Origin: Primulina eburnea
Taxonomy: Eukaryota; Streptophyta; Magnoliopsida; Lamiales; Gesneriaceae
Reading direction: 5' to 3'
Assembly (NCBI RefSeq): GCF_022965805.1
Contig: NC_133105.1
Span: 27,069,208 to 27,133,207 of the forward strand
DNA length: 64,000 nucleotides
The stretch's first letter is position 1; the number at the start of each line of letters is the position of its first letter. The notes under the pieces are model-generated. The model did no database searches, was not told where the DNA came from, and saw only the letters and a list, made by a program, of their open reading frames with translations. Both the position numbers and the translations under genes were made by a program. Shown here in pieces: positions 54,175 to 64,000 of the stretch.

Positions 54175-54737
54175 AAGCTGTTAAAGACATCCTCAAGTAT
54201 TTGAGAAGGACCAATAAGTTGTTCTTGGTCCATGGGGGTGGAGAACTGAAATTGGAACGCTATACCGACTCTAACTTCCAAAGCGATATCGAGGACTCGA
54301 AGTCAACCTCTGGATTTGTATTCATGCTCAATGGTGCTGATGTCTCTTGAAAGAGTTCCAAGCAAAACAGTACTGCAGATTCCAGCACAGAGGCCGAATA
54401 CATTGCTGCATCAGATGCAGCAGAGGATGCTGTTTGGATAAGGAATTTCGTCCAAAAGTTGTGCGTCATTCATAATGGAGTTGCTCCTGACCCGTTGTTG
54501 TATGACAACACGGAAGCTATAGCTCAAGCAAAGGAGCCAAGGTCTCATCAGAAATCCAAACACGTATTGAGAAAGTACCACATCCTCTGAGAGATTGTGG
54601 AAAGAAGAGAAGTGTCGATTGACAAAGTCGGCTCCGCAGATTATGTTGTTGATCCACTAGCTAAGCCTTTACCTAGACCATTATTCGAGATGCATCGTGA
54701 ATCAATGGGTTTGAAGCATTTGGGTAGTTGGCTCTAG
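54175..54737 (+). pseudogene. C2 RNase H (broken)
   Basis: The shifted frame encodes YTDSNFQSD, SKSTSGFVFMLNG, a stop near 54349 (in the position of Trp), STEAEYIAASDAAEDAVW, LYDNTEAIAQAKEPRSHQKS, a stop near 54588 and DPLAKPLPRPLFE. It ends at TAG 54735-54737. Confidence 0.85.
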
Positions 54738-54739
54738 TG

Positions 54740-54751
54740 CAAGTGGGAGAT
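54740..54751 (+). promoter_or_regulatory. C2 polypurine tract
   Basis: CAAGTGGGAGAT directly precedes the 3' LTR, a typical copia purine tract. Confidence 0.85.
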
Positions 54752-56467
54752 TGTTAGAATAGGTGCCCGTCGAGCCAAGTGTTGGCCAAGTTTTCACAAT
54801 GAAACTCTATGTATAAGCAATCTTTATTTTAATGATATTTGAAATTATTGTTTTGGCACATCTTTATCTGTATACCTATGCTAGTTGCATAGATAAAGCC
54901 CTTGAATATACAAATAGTAGAAAGAATATGAGATGCTCATATGATGAGTATCATGAAACTCATATTTGGAATACTGTATATTCTAAACAGTTCCTAGTCG
55001 ATTCAGCCGCCGCTAAGAAGGATATAGGCCGCTCGAGTTCGGGACTAGTATCTGCTATGTGAGTCCCATGTTTCATTGGTAGGGGACGTTGTGATGTCCG
55101 AACATGCAGATAGGTGCTCCTGGTAGAGCGATGCAACTACAACATGACACATAGTATCGATTCGTTGACAACTCTCGATATACCAATGGTTGTCGAATCG
55201 GTCGGGATATATGAGTTGAAGGGACCGTACTGTACGCTAACCATAATTGAATGGTTCTTGCAGGCACTATCATTTGATACCTAAGGAATCATGTAAGCGA
55301 TGCTGCTAGGCGTTTAACATGATTGGTTGGGTACTATCAGACTTGAGTTCTGACGTTCTTGTTATCAAGGAGTTGATAAGTAAGAATGGAGCAATTGGGG
55401 TATGCTCATATAAGGACATGTTTAGTCCGAATCACAAGGAGATTTGAACCCACGGCTAGTTGTATCAATGAACCATTGAGGACCACACAAGTACTAGCTT
55501 TCTAGATCCCGTTGAGAAGTTAAAATAGTTCAATGTGTTGAACGGCTTATAAAGGAGTTTATAAGCGTAAATAAAAATAGAAGTATGACTTCTATAAGAA
55601 GAATATAACTTTTAATTTGAGGAAGTGTTCCTAAATTAAAAGTTGGCCAAACGAGTAATGTATTTGAAAATTGTGATTTTCATATACATTATTATGGATT
55701 AAAAATTAAATCAATTCAAGTGTTGAATTAATTAAACACTAGTGTAACTAGTAGAGTCCAAATAATTAAATTAATTCAAGTGTTGGATTAATTAAACAAC
55801 ATTGGGTCTTGTAGAGCCCAATTAGAAATAATTATTAAACTAGTGGACTTTAGTAAAATCAAGTAAACTTTAAATGGACTCAAATGTGTTTGAGACATTT
55901 AAATAAAATTCCATGGGCCTTGTAATTATTACAAGCCCAAATAGAAATGCATGCATGGGAGGTGAAAGGTTGGGAGACAACTTTTTGTATAACCAAGGCT
56001 TGGCATGCACCTTTTTGACTAAACTTTTTCTACAACCAAGAAAAACACTCCTCCCTCTCTCTTACAACGATGATGGACGAAATTTTGAGCAATTTTCTCT
56101 CCATTTTTGCTTCTTCAATTGTTGAGGAAAGCCTACACTTCTCAATGAAAAATGCTCTAATTTTTCTAGTGCAAAATTAGAGTGGTTCTAGTTAGTTGGT
56201 GGTGGGCTTAATATTTGAGCAAGGTGGGCTCAAAGGGAAGCTTGAAGATTGTCTTGCCATTCAAGAGCTAAGGTGTTTACACCTTAGTTGGAGCCATCAT
56301 CAATCTTTTAAGATTGATAGGCACATTTCTATAAACACCCTATGTATGACATTTTGGTGTTTTTGTATTTGCTACACACTAGTATATTGAGGTGCTCGTT
56401 TTTCTTCTTTAAAATAAATTTTGAAACTTCCGTTGCGTATTCGGGCACCTTAATCGATCCCCTTTCA
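54752..56467 (+). repeat. C2 3' LTR (1716 bp)
   Basis: It is nearly identical to the 5' LTR except for a 343-bp deletion, after GGTAGAG at about 55129, relative to 47734-48072. It ends CCCCTTTCA, followed by the TSD CCTTA. Confidence 0.92.
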
Positions 56468-56472
56468 CCTTA

Positions 56473-57350
56473 TACATCTTGGTACCTCCTTGATGGATAG
56501 AATACGGAGATGCGCGTGCCTCTGTCAAAATATCCTGTCTGATCGATTCACCACTAGGCACCCACATTCTACCACTGTATCTCACAATCCCATCTGACAC
56601 TGTATAAAGAACACTGCCCTTGGCCTCATCCTTCAGTCTCCATTTCTGTAGCTGCTCATCTGAAGACTGTCCTGCCCGGATACGATCTAGCAAATCAGAT
56701 TTGACTGTCAGATTAGACAGCCTAGGAGCTCTGCCCTCACGATAAATCACTAGACCAAACTTCTGAATCTCAGACTGAAGAGGTCTCTGCACTGACAACT
56801 GCGCTATAACTGCCACCTTCCTGCTCAATGCGTCTACGACAAAATTAGCCTTTCCCGGATGGTAGCTAATTTCGTAGTCGTAATCCTTCACCAGCTCTAA
56901 CCACCGTCTCTGTCTCATATTCAGCTCTTTCTACGTGAAGAAATATTTGAGTCTCTTATGATCGGTGAAAATCTGACATTTCTCGCCGTATAAGTAGTGT
57001 CTCCAAATTTTCAGTGCGAAGACAACGGCGGCTAACTCAAGATCATGCGTCGGGAAGTTCTTCTCGTGCACTTTCAACTGCCTGGAAGCATAAGATATGA
57101 CCCGACCCTGCTGCATCAATACCGCGCCTAACCCGAGCTTAGATGCATCGGTATATAACACAAAGTCTCCTTGCCCTGATGGCATGGCTAGCACCGACGC
57201 AGAAATAAGAGCTTGCTTCAACGTATCGAAGCTCTTCTGACATTCATCACTCCACACAAATTTGGCATTTTTCTTGGTTAGTGAAGTGAGCGGCACTGCT
57301 ATGGACGAAAACCCCTGAATAAACTTTCGGTAGTAACCCGCTAAACCCAA
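56473..57350 (-). pseudogene. G3 RNase H and N-terminal integrase
   Basis: The minus-strand frame 57350-56931 carries [36 protein letters not shown] and [12 protein letters not shown] and ends in a stop. The frame 56918-56473 continues with RQRRWLELVKDYDYEISYHPGKAN, DALSRK and the integrase N-terminus to GGTKMYK, where C2 interrupts it. A one-base deletion near 57352 separates it from RT. Confidence 0.86.
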
Positions 57351-58641
57351 AAAGCTGCGATTTCAGATGCATTCTTTGGCACAACCCATTCCTTGATAGC
57401 TGCTACTTTCGCTGGATCCACCTCGATTCCACTGCTAGATACTATATGCCCCAAAAACGCTACTCTCTGCAACCAAAACTCGCACTTACTGAACTTCGCA
57501 AGTAACTTGCGACTCTGCAAAATCTGTAAAATTGTCCTCAAGTGCTGGCCGTGCTCCTCATGGCTCTTCGAGTATATAAGGATGTCGTCGATGAATACTA
57601 TGACGAATTGATCGAGGAACGGCTGAAATACTCGGTTCATGAGATCCATGAAAATTGCTGGAGCATTTGTCAATCCAAATGGCATCACCAAGAACTCGTA
57701 ATACTCATATCTGGTCCTGAAAGCTGTCTTGTGGACATCTGCATCCTTCACTTTCAGCTGATGATACCCTGATCGAAGATCTATCTTGGAGAACACGGTA
57801 GCTCCCTGCAACTGATCAAACAAGTCTTCGATTCTAGGCAACGGGTATTTATTCTTGATCGTTACCTTGTTCAGCTCACGGTAATCGATGCACAATCTCA
57901 TGCTTCCGTCTTTCTTTTTCACAAAGAGCACTGGTGCGCCCCACGGTGAGAAACTCGAGCGGATAAACTCCTTGTCTAAGAGCTCCTGAATCTGCTGCTT
58001 AAGTTCTAACATCTCTGCTGGAGCTAATCTGTACGGTGCCTTAGAGATTGGCACCGTGCCTGGCATGAGATCGATTGCAAACTCCACCTCTCTATCTGGT
58101 GGAAGGCCTGCAACGTCGTCTGGAAAGACGTCTGGGAAATCTCTGACTAATGGCACCCCTGATATAGAAGAATTGGGCACGTCCGGTGCTGAGACAATGC
58201 TGGCCAAGAAGGCCTGACACCCCTTCGAAATAAGTCTCCGTGCCTGCATGCTAGAGATCACGCGCGAGAAACTCCTCCATCTGGCTGGCTCAAAAAGAAA
58301 CTGCTCCATGCCCAATGGTCTGACTAACACTGATCTCTTCTGAAAGTCGATAAGAACTCTGTTCTTAGTCAGCCAGTCCATTCCCAATATGATGTCGAAT
58401 TTTGGCATCGGCAGTAGGATTAAATCTGCATATACTAGGTGGCCATGCAGTTCTAGATCGATATCTCTTACCACACTGGTAGCTAACAGCTCTTCCCCTG
58501 ATGGGACTGTCACTGAAAAGTTCACGTCTAGGCCAATGGACTTGAGTTCCAAATGATTAGCAAAAGTCTCCGATATGAAAGAGTGAGTGGCTCCTGAGTC
58601 TATCAGTGCAGTTGTGGATAATCTCTTAATAAAAAATGTTT
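57341..58641 (-). CDS. G3 protease and reverse transcriptase (open)
   Basis: From the inferred intron end at 58641 a frame without stops runs for about 430 codons. Protease has [13 protein letters not shown] and ILGMDWL. RT has [75 protein letters not shown] and catalytic FIDDILIYS, then [17 protein letters not shown]. Any start Met upstream (58666) would lie inside the intron, so it is best read as exon 2 of gag-pol. It ends by frameshift near 57352. All catalytic residues of both domains are present. Confidence 0.88.
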
Positions 58642-58816
58642 CTTGAGATGCGTTAGCACAACACAAAACTTATATCCTCAACATACAAACAGTAACCTAA
58701 AGCATAATAGAACTCAATAACCAAGTCACCCAAAATATTACTAGCACACTAACAATCACAAGCAAAATTTCCACGTGCCTGGCAAAATAATACTGAGTTT
58801 AGGTAGAAAAGTTTAC
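58642..58816 (-). other. Candidate spliceosomal intron between gag and protease, G3 (175 nt)
   Basis: On the minus strand, gag ends ...CTGACTG and a donor GTAAAC follows. The AT- and T-rich interval ends TGTTGTGCTAACGCATCTCAAG, with a branch-like CTAAC and an AG. Removing 58642-58816 joins gag to protease in phase 1 without a stop. Unspliced, gag would end within the interval. G2 has the same structure at 62891-63068. Relative to G2 the acceptor is displaced by one base and one extra T follows in the exon; the two changes cancel in reading frame. Confidence 0.62.
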
Positions 58817-59574
58817 CAGTCAGTAAAGTGGTGTCTGGATCCGCCTCCTGTGCGTGCATGGCGAATACCCTGTCCTGGGTTGGCTGCTTCCACTGCGGGC
58901 ACTCCTTCACAATGTGGTCACTGGATCCGCATTTGAAGCATTTTCCTGATCCGTACAAATACTGGCCCCTATGCTGACGATTACACTTTGGGCACACGGG
59001 GTATTCTGGCTTCTGAGGAACTCCCTGCTGCTGGATTGGACCCTTGCCCTGCGGCGGTCCATGATACTGCTTCTTCCCTGGCGGCCCCTGGGGAGGCCTC
59101 CTATGCTGGGGTCGCTGATGCTGATGCTGCTGGTACTGCGGAGCCTGATAGGGCCTCTTGCCCTGCCTGTCAGCCTCAATATCTCGCTGGTCTTGCTCTG
59201 TCGCCAGTGCTCTAGATACGGCGAGTGCATAAGTAGTAAGGCCAGCTACCCTCACATCAAGGCGCAAGATCGGCCGCAGTCCATCCATGAAATGCCTCGG
59301 CTTTGCTTGGGCATCATTCGCAATGAAGGGTACGAAGTAACACCCCCTTTGGACTCATCCTCCTGAACCTCTCATATACTGCCTCTGGTCTAGGCCTCTC
59401 CTCGGGGCCTATAGCAGCCTGGTTCCTCGCAAACTGTGCGAAGAATTGCGTAATACCAGCAAGCATTTGCGCCTGCATATCTGGAGGTGGTGGTCGAGGA
59501 TTGGCTCTTCCCTCATCTCGAGGCTCTCTGTCCTCCTCCCTAGCTTCTCGGTTAATCATACGTCTAGGAGGCAT
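58817..59574 (-). pseudogene. G3 gag (core deleted)
   Basis: The ATG at 59574 starts MPPRRMINREAREED and continues to EAVYERFRRMSPKG. There about 300 bp of Gag core present in G2 and G1 (from the FSG motif to the FEKG motif) is missing, and the frame shifts. The remainder (MDGLRPILRLDVRV, a Gln/His/Pro-rich linker, zinc knuckle CFKCGSSDHIVKEC) is open to the donor site. The join lies in an AAGG-containing context shared by both ends in G2. An upstream zinc-like CPKCNRQH precedes the knuckle. Confidence 0.85.
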
Positions 59575-59797
59575 ACTGTTCCAATGAATTATCCAACACG
59601 TAAACCCAACATGCATGAATAGGATATAAATGACATATGGTGCACGAAATTTGAACTTAAACATGAACATGCTGAAATCATGGCTTAATGCATACTACAT
59701 AGCATAAATTTTTGAAATTTTAAAACTTACAGACTTGAGGTGTGACTTTGTGAGCTTCTTGCGGCTGGCGGTAGGCGTAACCCTTTACAAGAACACC

Positions 59798-59809
59798 GCT
59801 CTAATACCA
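59798..59809 (-). promoter_or_regulatory. G3 primer-binding site (Met type)
   Basis: The minus strand reads TGGTATTAGAGC, two bases after the LTR, one base different from the usual TGGTATCAGAGC. Confidence 0.88.
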
Positions 59810-59811
59810 AC

Positions 59812-62545
59812 TGTAACGTACCGTACTTTTACCGTTCAAAATTTGCGGAAAAATTTAAAATTTTCTTAAGCATAACATAACCTTCAAAGTTTGCCATAAA
59901 ATATCTCAACCAAGTCCCCCATAAGACATGGTTGCTCAAAATGACTTCAATAAAATTTGCTCACAAAAGGTATGCTCAATGTGTTTCCCTCAAAACATTA
60001 AATCAGAGTAAATTAACATTTGCATAAAAACATAAACATTGCGGTCCTTGGGTTAACCTCCCGCTCAGTCCAAGCCTGCTCCTTGGTCGCCACCTCCTGT
60101 CTCCTCATCAACATACTCACCTGCATCGATCAAGTCTAGTGAGCCTAAAGACTCAACACGCATAAACTGGGAGATAGCGAGTACTACATAATAAAACCGC
60201 ATGCAACTTTAAAAATTATTCATACATACTTGAACTTGAATTTAACATACCTGAAACTTGAACATCGTGAGCTTAGCTTAGACGCGCCATCAACATGAGC
60301 TTTTCTTAAACATTCTCCTAACATAAACTTGAGCGTATAAAGCATAATTTTGCGTAGAGGCATGTTTCAAAGTAAGTGATCCATAACATAATAAGGCCTG
60401 ATCAGACACACCACAATACTGGGCTGACAGGGACGTATCCACTGCCACATACATAAGATCCATGTTCATAAGTTTAACAGGTGGATTGGTCCCTGTTCAT
60501 AAGTTTAACGCTTTTCAATCCCGATCTGAACCCGATCATAAGTTTAACGGGACGGAGAGGTCCTCGGCCACGTTCACCGACTTCCAAACCCATTCATACA
60601 TTTGGTCACAAAGCAATCAGCATACCTCAAAACTTTAAAATGTTTTCTTTTGCACGTCATCATACTTACTTGGCGCTGAGGGATTCGTTGGATCTCGTTT
60701 GGAGCCGTTGCTGCAACATGCTAACATGAGCTCACAAGTTTAACTTGCGTGACTTAGACGTAATCATCATGCCTATACCTAAGCTCAATCGCTTACTTAG
60801 GACATGCTAAAATTCCCATGGCTCGACCATGTAAATCAGTGCAATAAACCAAGACATCAAACCTCAAAGCATACATCAATATATTTCCCAAAATAAGCAG
60901 TACACGGACCCCGTGCCTGGGTCCGTGTACAGGTCCGTATACATACTGTAAAATGTGTCGTGAAGAAAAGGAAGGGCACGAACCCCGGGTCCGGGTCCGG
61001 GTCCGTGTACACTCGGTTTCTTGGCACTAAGGAGGAAACAATGGCACGGACCCCGTATCAGGGTCCGTGTAGGGGTCCGGCTAGCCACTGTATGACGAAA
61101 CCTGCGTGAAAACTTAACATGACATTTCTTTCTTCCAACCAACCCAAATGGACTAAGAATCGACACCCCGAGACACCTCATAGGACACTATAGCACCGAA
61201 TCAAACCTTTAAAAATACTCCAATACGACTACGCATCCAAAACGATGCAACAAACCGTAAACACGACAATTGACGAACAAACCCATCATAGAACTTTTAA
61301 TGCATAGAAGTGCCTACAAACACGAAACGACAACCCAAAAATCATTCCAACGCCACGCTAAACATACTTAGATTCAGCAACGATCACCCGTCAATCCCCA
61401 ACAAAGCCTGCAATAAATAAACTCCAAGAACGCATCAATATCATAATTTACTGAAAATGCAGTTTGAGCTGTACCACGAAAAACACCGTAACTCAATCAA
61501 TTGTTATCCAAATCACTCGAATTTTATATCAAATCGAAGGTATCGAAAATTTCTACATTTTTCACGTTGAAAGTTTTCTTAGATTCTCGACTTAAAAATC
61601 GCAGTAATCCAAAATACAGTGAAAAACAGGATTTTAGATCTAAAAACTATTGCAAGACGCATTGATGAATTTGCTGCTCAAACTACTACACATCACCCAT
61701 GGATTTTACGCATAAAAACAATGCAACACATACTATGACATGATCGACGCTGAAAAGAGAGATTATACGTGCTTTTATATCTTTAACGTTACCGAACCGG
61801 CGATATCAAAGCGGAAACGGTGCGAGGCTTGATCCGGGACGATCGTGGCACTACTTTCTTGCAATAAAACTCACGAAAATTGTTGGGAGAATGGAGAGGA
61901 GGGGCGGCAGCTTCTAGTTCTAGGAACACTAGAATTTTCTTAAAGAAAAACTTTTGAAAAATGATATGAAGTGAAGAGTGTGTGTGTGTTAAACGTGTAG
62001 TGGGGTGTGTGTAAATGTGTGTGTGCGTGAGTTTTGGGGGTAATTAGGGGAATAATTTAGCTTAATTACATAATTAGCAAGGTAAATCAAAGGCTAAATA
62101 AATGCCACATAAAATGTTAATCAAAATGCTAATAAAATACTAACATACTATTACTTTTAATAAATCTCCTAATTTAAAATAAAATACACAAGTGTCATAT
62201 CTTTAAAGGTTTTAAAATTCTAAAATCACTAAATAAATAAATTAGGCTTTAAAATTACTAAACTAAATAAATTATTTGAAATGCCCCATCCTTTGCTTAA
62301 AATAAAATACCGCATTAAAATCTCCAAAATCGTCGCAGGTCTCTAATCTTCGATCTCGCTTCGAATAATCGTCTGGAACATGAAACTCGAGAAAACATTT
62401 TAACGTGCATCACAATAAACATGACTAATTTAAAATAATACATTTAAATAAATTATGCATGGTTAAGAAAATCATTTTAAATTAAATAACTGATTTAACA
62501 AATAAATAATGCATGGGTTTTACGTGTACGAATTTGGGCTCTACA
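59812..62545 (-). repeat. G3 5' LTR (2734 bp)
   Basis: It is nearly identical to 43507-46245. It carries hairpin units at 60901-61070 (CACGGACC-type starts 60903, 60977 with one base changed, and 61045). It ends GGGCTCTACA next to the target-site copy AAAAC. Confidence 0.93.
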
Positions 62546-62550
62546 AAAAC

Positions 62551-62890
62551 TGCCCCATGCCCAAAGGTCTTACTAACACTGACCTTTTCTGAAAGTCAAT
62601 AAGAACTTTGTTCTTCTTCAGCCAGTCCATTCCCAAGATAATATCAAATTCTGGCATGGGCAAAATAATCAGATCGGCATACACTAGGTGGCTCTGTAGT
62701 TCAAGGTCAATGTCTCTGACCACGCTAGTAGCTAATAACTCTTCCCCTGATGGAACTGTCACTGAATAGCTCACGTCAAGTCCAATGGACTTGACGTGTA
62801 GATGATTAGCGAATTTATCCGAAATGAAAGAGTGAGTGGCCTCTGAGTCTATCAAGGCCTTCGTGGCTACTGTCTTTATGAAAATATTTC
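62551..62890 (-). pseudogene. G2 protease (active site mutated)
   Basis: This is exon 2 after the candidate intron: [37 protein letters not shown] and [11 protein letters not shown]. The active-site triplet is D-S-E where G3 has D-S-G, so the enzyme would be inactive. The G3 insertion cuts the domain end; it continues at 43501. Confidence 0.86.
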
Positions 62891-63068
62891 CTGAGAGACG
62901 TTAGCACAACACACAAAACTTATATCCCAAAAATCTAACCTTAACCTCAAATATAGTAGAAATTTATATCCCAAGTCACCCAAAATATTAACTAGCCCAC
63001 TAATAAACCCAAATAAAATTCAAAACATGCATAGGAAGAATAATGCGGTGCTAAATTAAATTAGTTAC
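62891..63068 (-). other. Candidate spliceosomal intron between gag and protease, G2 (178 nt)
   Basis: On the minus strand the donor is TG|GTAACT and the end is TTGTGCTAACGTCTCTCAG|G, with CTAAC as a possible branch site and T-rich sequence upstream. Removing it joins gag to protease in frame (phase 1, within a Gly codon). Unspliced, translation stops two codons past the donor (GGT AAC TAA). The interval is much richer in A+T than the flanking coding sequence. Confidence 0.65.
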
Positions 63069-64000
63069 CAGTCAACAGGGTCGAACCTGGGTTCGCCTCC
63101 TCTCCCTGCATGGTGAACACTCTACCCTGGGTCGGCTGCCTCCACTGTGGGTATTCCTTCAACATATGATCGATGGCTCTGCATTTAAAGCACTTTCTCG
63201 ATCCATATAAACATTGTCCCAGATGCTGGCGGTTGCACTTCGGGCACACTGGGTACTCAACGGGTCTCTGAGGATCCTTTTATTGAGGAATAGGACCCTT
63301 GCCTTTCGGCGGTCCCTGAATGGCCTCTTCCCCTGCTGCCCCTGGAAAGACCTCTTAAACTGGGTTCGCTGCTACTGCTGCTGAGGTGCATGATAGGGCC
63401 TCTTGCTCTGCCTATCACTCTCGATATCCTTTTGGTCCTGCTCTACCGCCAAGGCTCTAGATACGACAACGGCATAGGTAGTAGGACTAGAAAATCTCAC
63501 ATCACGACGCAAGATCGGCCGCAACCCATCCATCAAATGCATCAGCTTCTCCCGGGCATCATTTGCAATCAGGGGTACAAAGTGACACCCCTTCTCAAAC
63601 TTCATGACGAAGTCTGCCATACTGCTGACTCCCTGTCGCAGCGACATGAACTCCTTGGTTAGTCTGGATCGTACTTCCTCAATGAAGTACTTGGAGTAAA
63701 AGACCTCCTTAAAGCCATCCCATGACAGAGTCTGCAGATTCACCGACACGAACGCGCTCTCCCACCATAACTTGTCAACCAAAAGGTGGCACATCTAACT
63801 CTGTCTGCATCCTGCAGCTCCATGAAAGCGAAAATCACCTCGGTGGATTTAATCCATCCTTCAGCTATCATCGGGTCAGTAGTCCCCGAGAACGCCTTAG
63901 GATCCATCCTCCTAAACCTTTCGTACACAACCTCTGGTTTGGGCCTCGCCCCTGTGTCCACTGCACCATGGTTCCCCGCAAACTGTGCGAAGAGCTAAGT
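63069..64000 (-). pseudogene. G2 gag (partial, runs off the window)
   Basis: The frames contain VVYERFRRMDPKAFSG, IKSTEVIFAFMEL, LWWESAF, RSRLTKEFMSLRQGV, FEKGCHFVPLIANDA, MDGLRPILRRDVRF and a zinc knuckle (CFKCRAIDHMLKEY) whose last Cys is replaced by Tyr. Frameshifts occur near 63790 and around 63260-63370. The start lies beyond 64000. Confidence 0.85.

Larger units (their letters stand above)
47355..56467 (+). mobile_element. C2: Ty1/copia element in the G3 integrase
   Basis: It has LTRs of 2059 and 1716 bp, TSD CCTTA, a 1.75-kb non-coding leader, a shrunken gag, an open integrase-RT frame of 773 codons and a broken RNase H. The IN-RT proteins (WGYALETAALLLNNV, YVDDILLIG, GSIMYGMISTRPDV) differ clearly from those of the SIRE element, so it is a separate copia lineage, which I do not name with confidence. 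Confidence 0.9.
43507..62545 (-). mobile_element. G3: Ty3 chromovirus (Tekay/Del-like), youngest of the three
   Basis: LTRs of 2739 and 2734 bp are nearly identical, so G3 is a recent insertion. Without C2 it is about 9.9 kb. It has primer site, gag, gag-protease intron, an open protease-RT frame, RNase H, integrase and purine tract. Gag lacks its core (near 59340) and integrase lacks the first catalytic Asp region (near 47215). If these losses precede insertion, G3 moved with proteins supplied by relatives. Confidence 0.9.
1..64000 (-). mobile_element. G2: host Ty3 chromovirus (Tekay/Del-like), in three pieces
   Basis: G2 is the oldest layer and holds everything else. In minus-strand order its pieces are gag, protease (64000-62551), RT/RNase H and N-terminal integrase (43501-41362), C-terminal integrase (992 to about 284) and LTR sequence (about 283-1). 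The pieces rejoin exactly at the TSDs of G1 (GATCC) and G3 (GAAAC/AAAAC). Its proteins match G1 and G3 domain by domain, so one family has inserted into itself twice. It is the most decayed chromovirus here, with many frameshifts, stops and a damaged protease active site. Its gag start and 5' LTR lie beyond the right edge. Confidence 0.85.

Overview
This window is plant nuclear DNA made entirely of nested LTR retrotransposons. I find no host gene, tRNA, rRNA or bacterial-type feature. A flowering-plant (eudicot) origin is indicated by Ty3 chromovirus (Tekay/Del-like), Athila and SIRE-like Ty1/copia elements, initiator-Met- and Asp-type primer sites, and plant TATA boxes. The third ORF of the SIRE element resembles proteins I remember as abundant in Gesneriaceae (Lamiales) annotations; that placement is from memory and weak.

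Six layers can be separated by LTR ends and 5-bp target-site duplications (TSDs). (1) The outermost host is G2, a minus-strand chromovirus whose pieces lie at 1-992, 41362-43501 and 62551-64000; it runs off the right edge, and its left end in the window is LTR sequence. (2) G1, a plus-strand chromovirus of the same family, sits in the G2 integrase (998-41356, TSD GATCC). (3) A SIRE-like copia element sits in the 5' LTR of G1 (2201-33275, TSD GTTTG, both LTRs 1093 bp). (4) An Athila complex on the minus strand sits in the third ORF of SIRE (12653-31431, TSD ACTCC). It has three LTRs and two internal regions in tandem. (5) G3, a minus-strand chromovirus, sits in the G2 protease region (43507-62545, TSD GAAAC/AAAAC). 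(6) C2, a second copia element, sits in the G3 integrase (47355-56467, TSD CCTTA). G1 also carries a 0.7-kb insert with a Helitron-like end.

No element looks autonomous. Coding regions carry stops, frameshifts and microhomology-flanked deletions, but LTRs, TSDs, primer sites and polypurine tracts are mostly readable.

The most interesting points are these. A likely spliceosomal intron of 175-178 nt separates gag from protease in both G2 and G3, with reading frame conserved across it. The SIRE 3' region holds two related antisense genes, each behind its own TATA box. Hairpin arrays with a 72-74 bp period occur in the LTRs of two unrelated Ty3 lineages, and the stems differ in sequence between Athila variants while staying paired. 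The polypurine tract is duplicated in both Athila internal regions. The three-LTR Athila structure fits recombination of a one-LTR circle into a resident copy.
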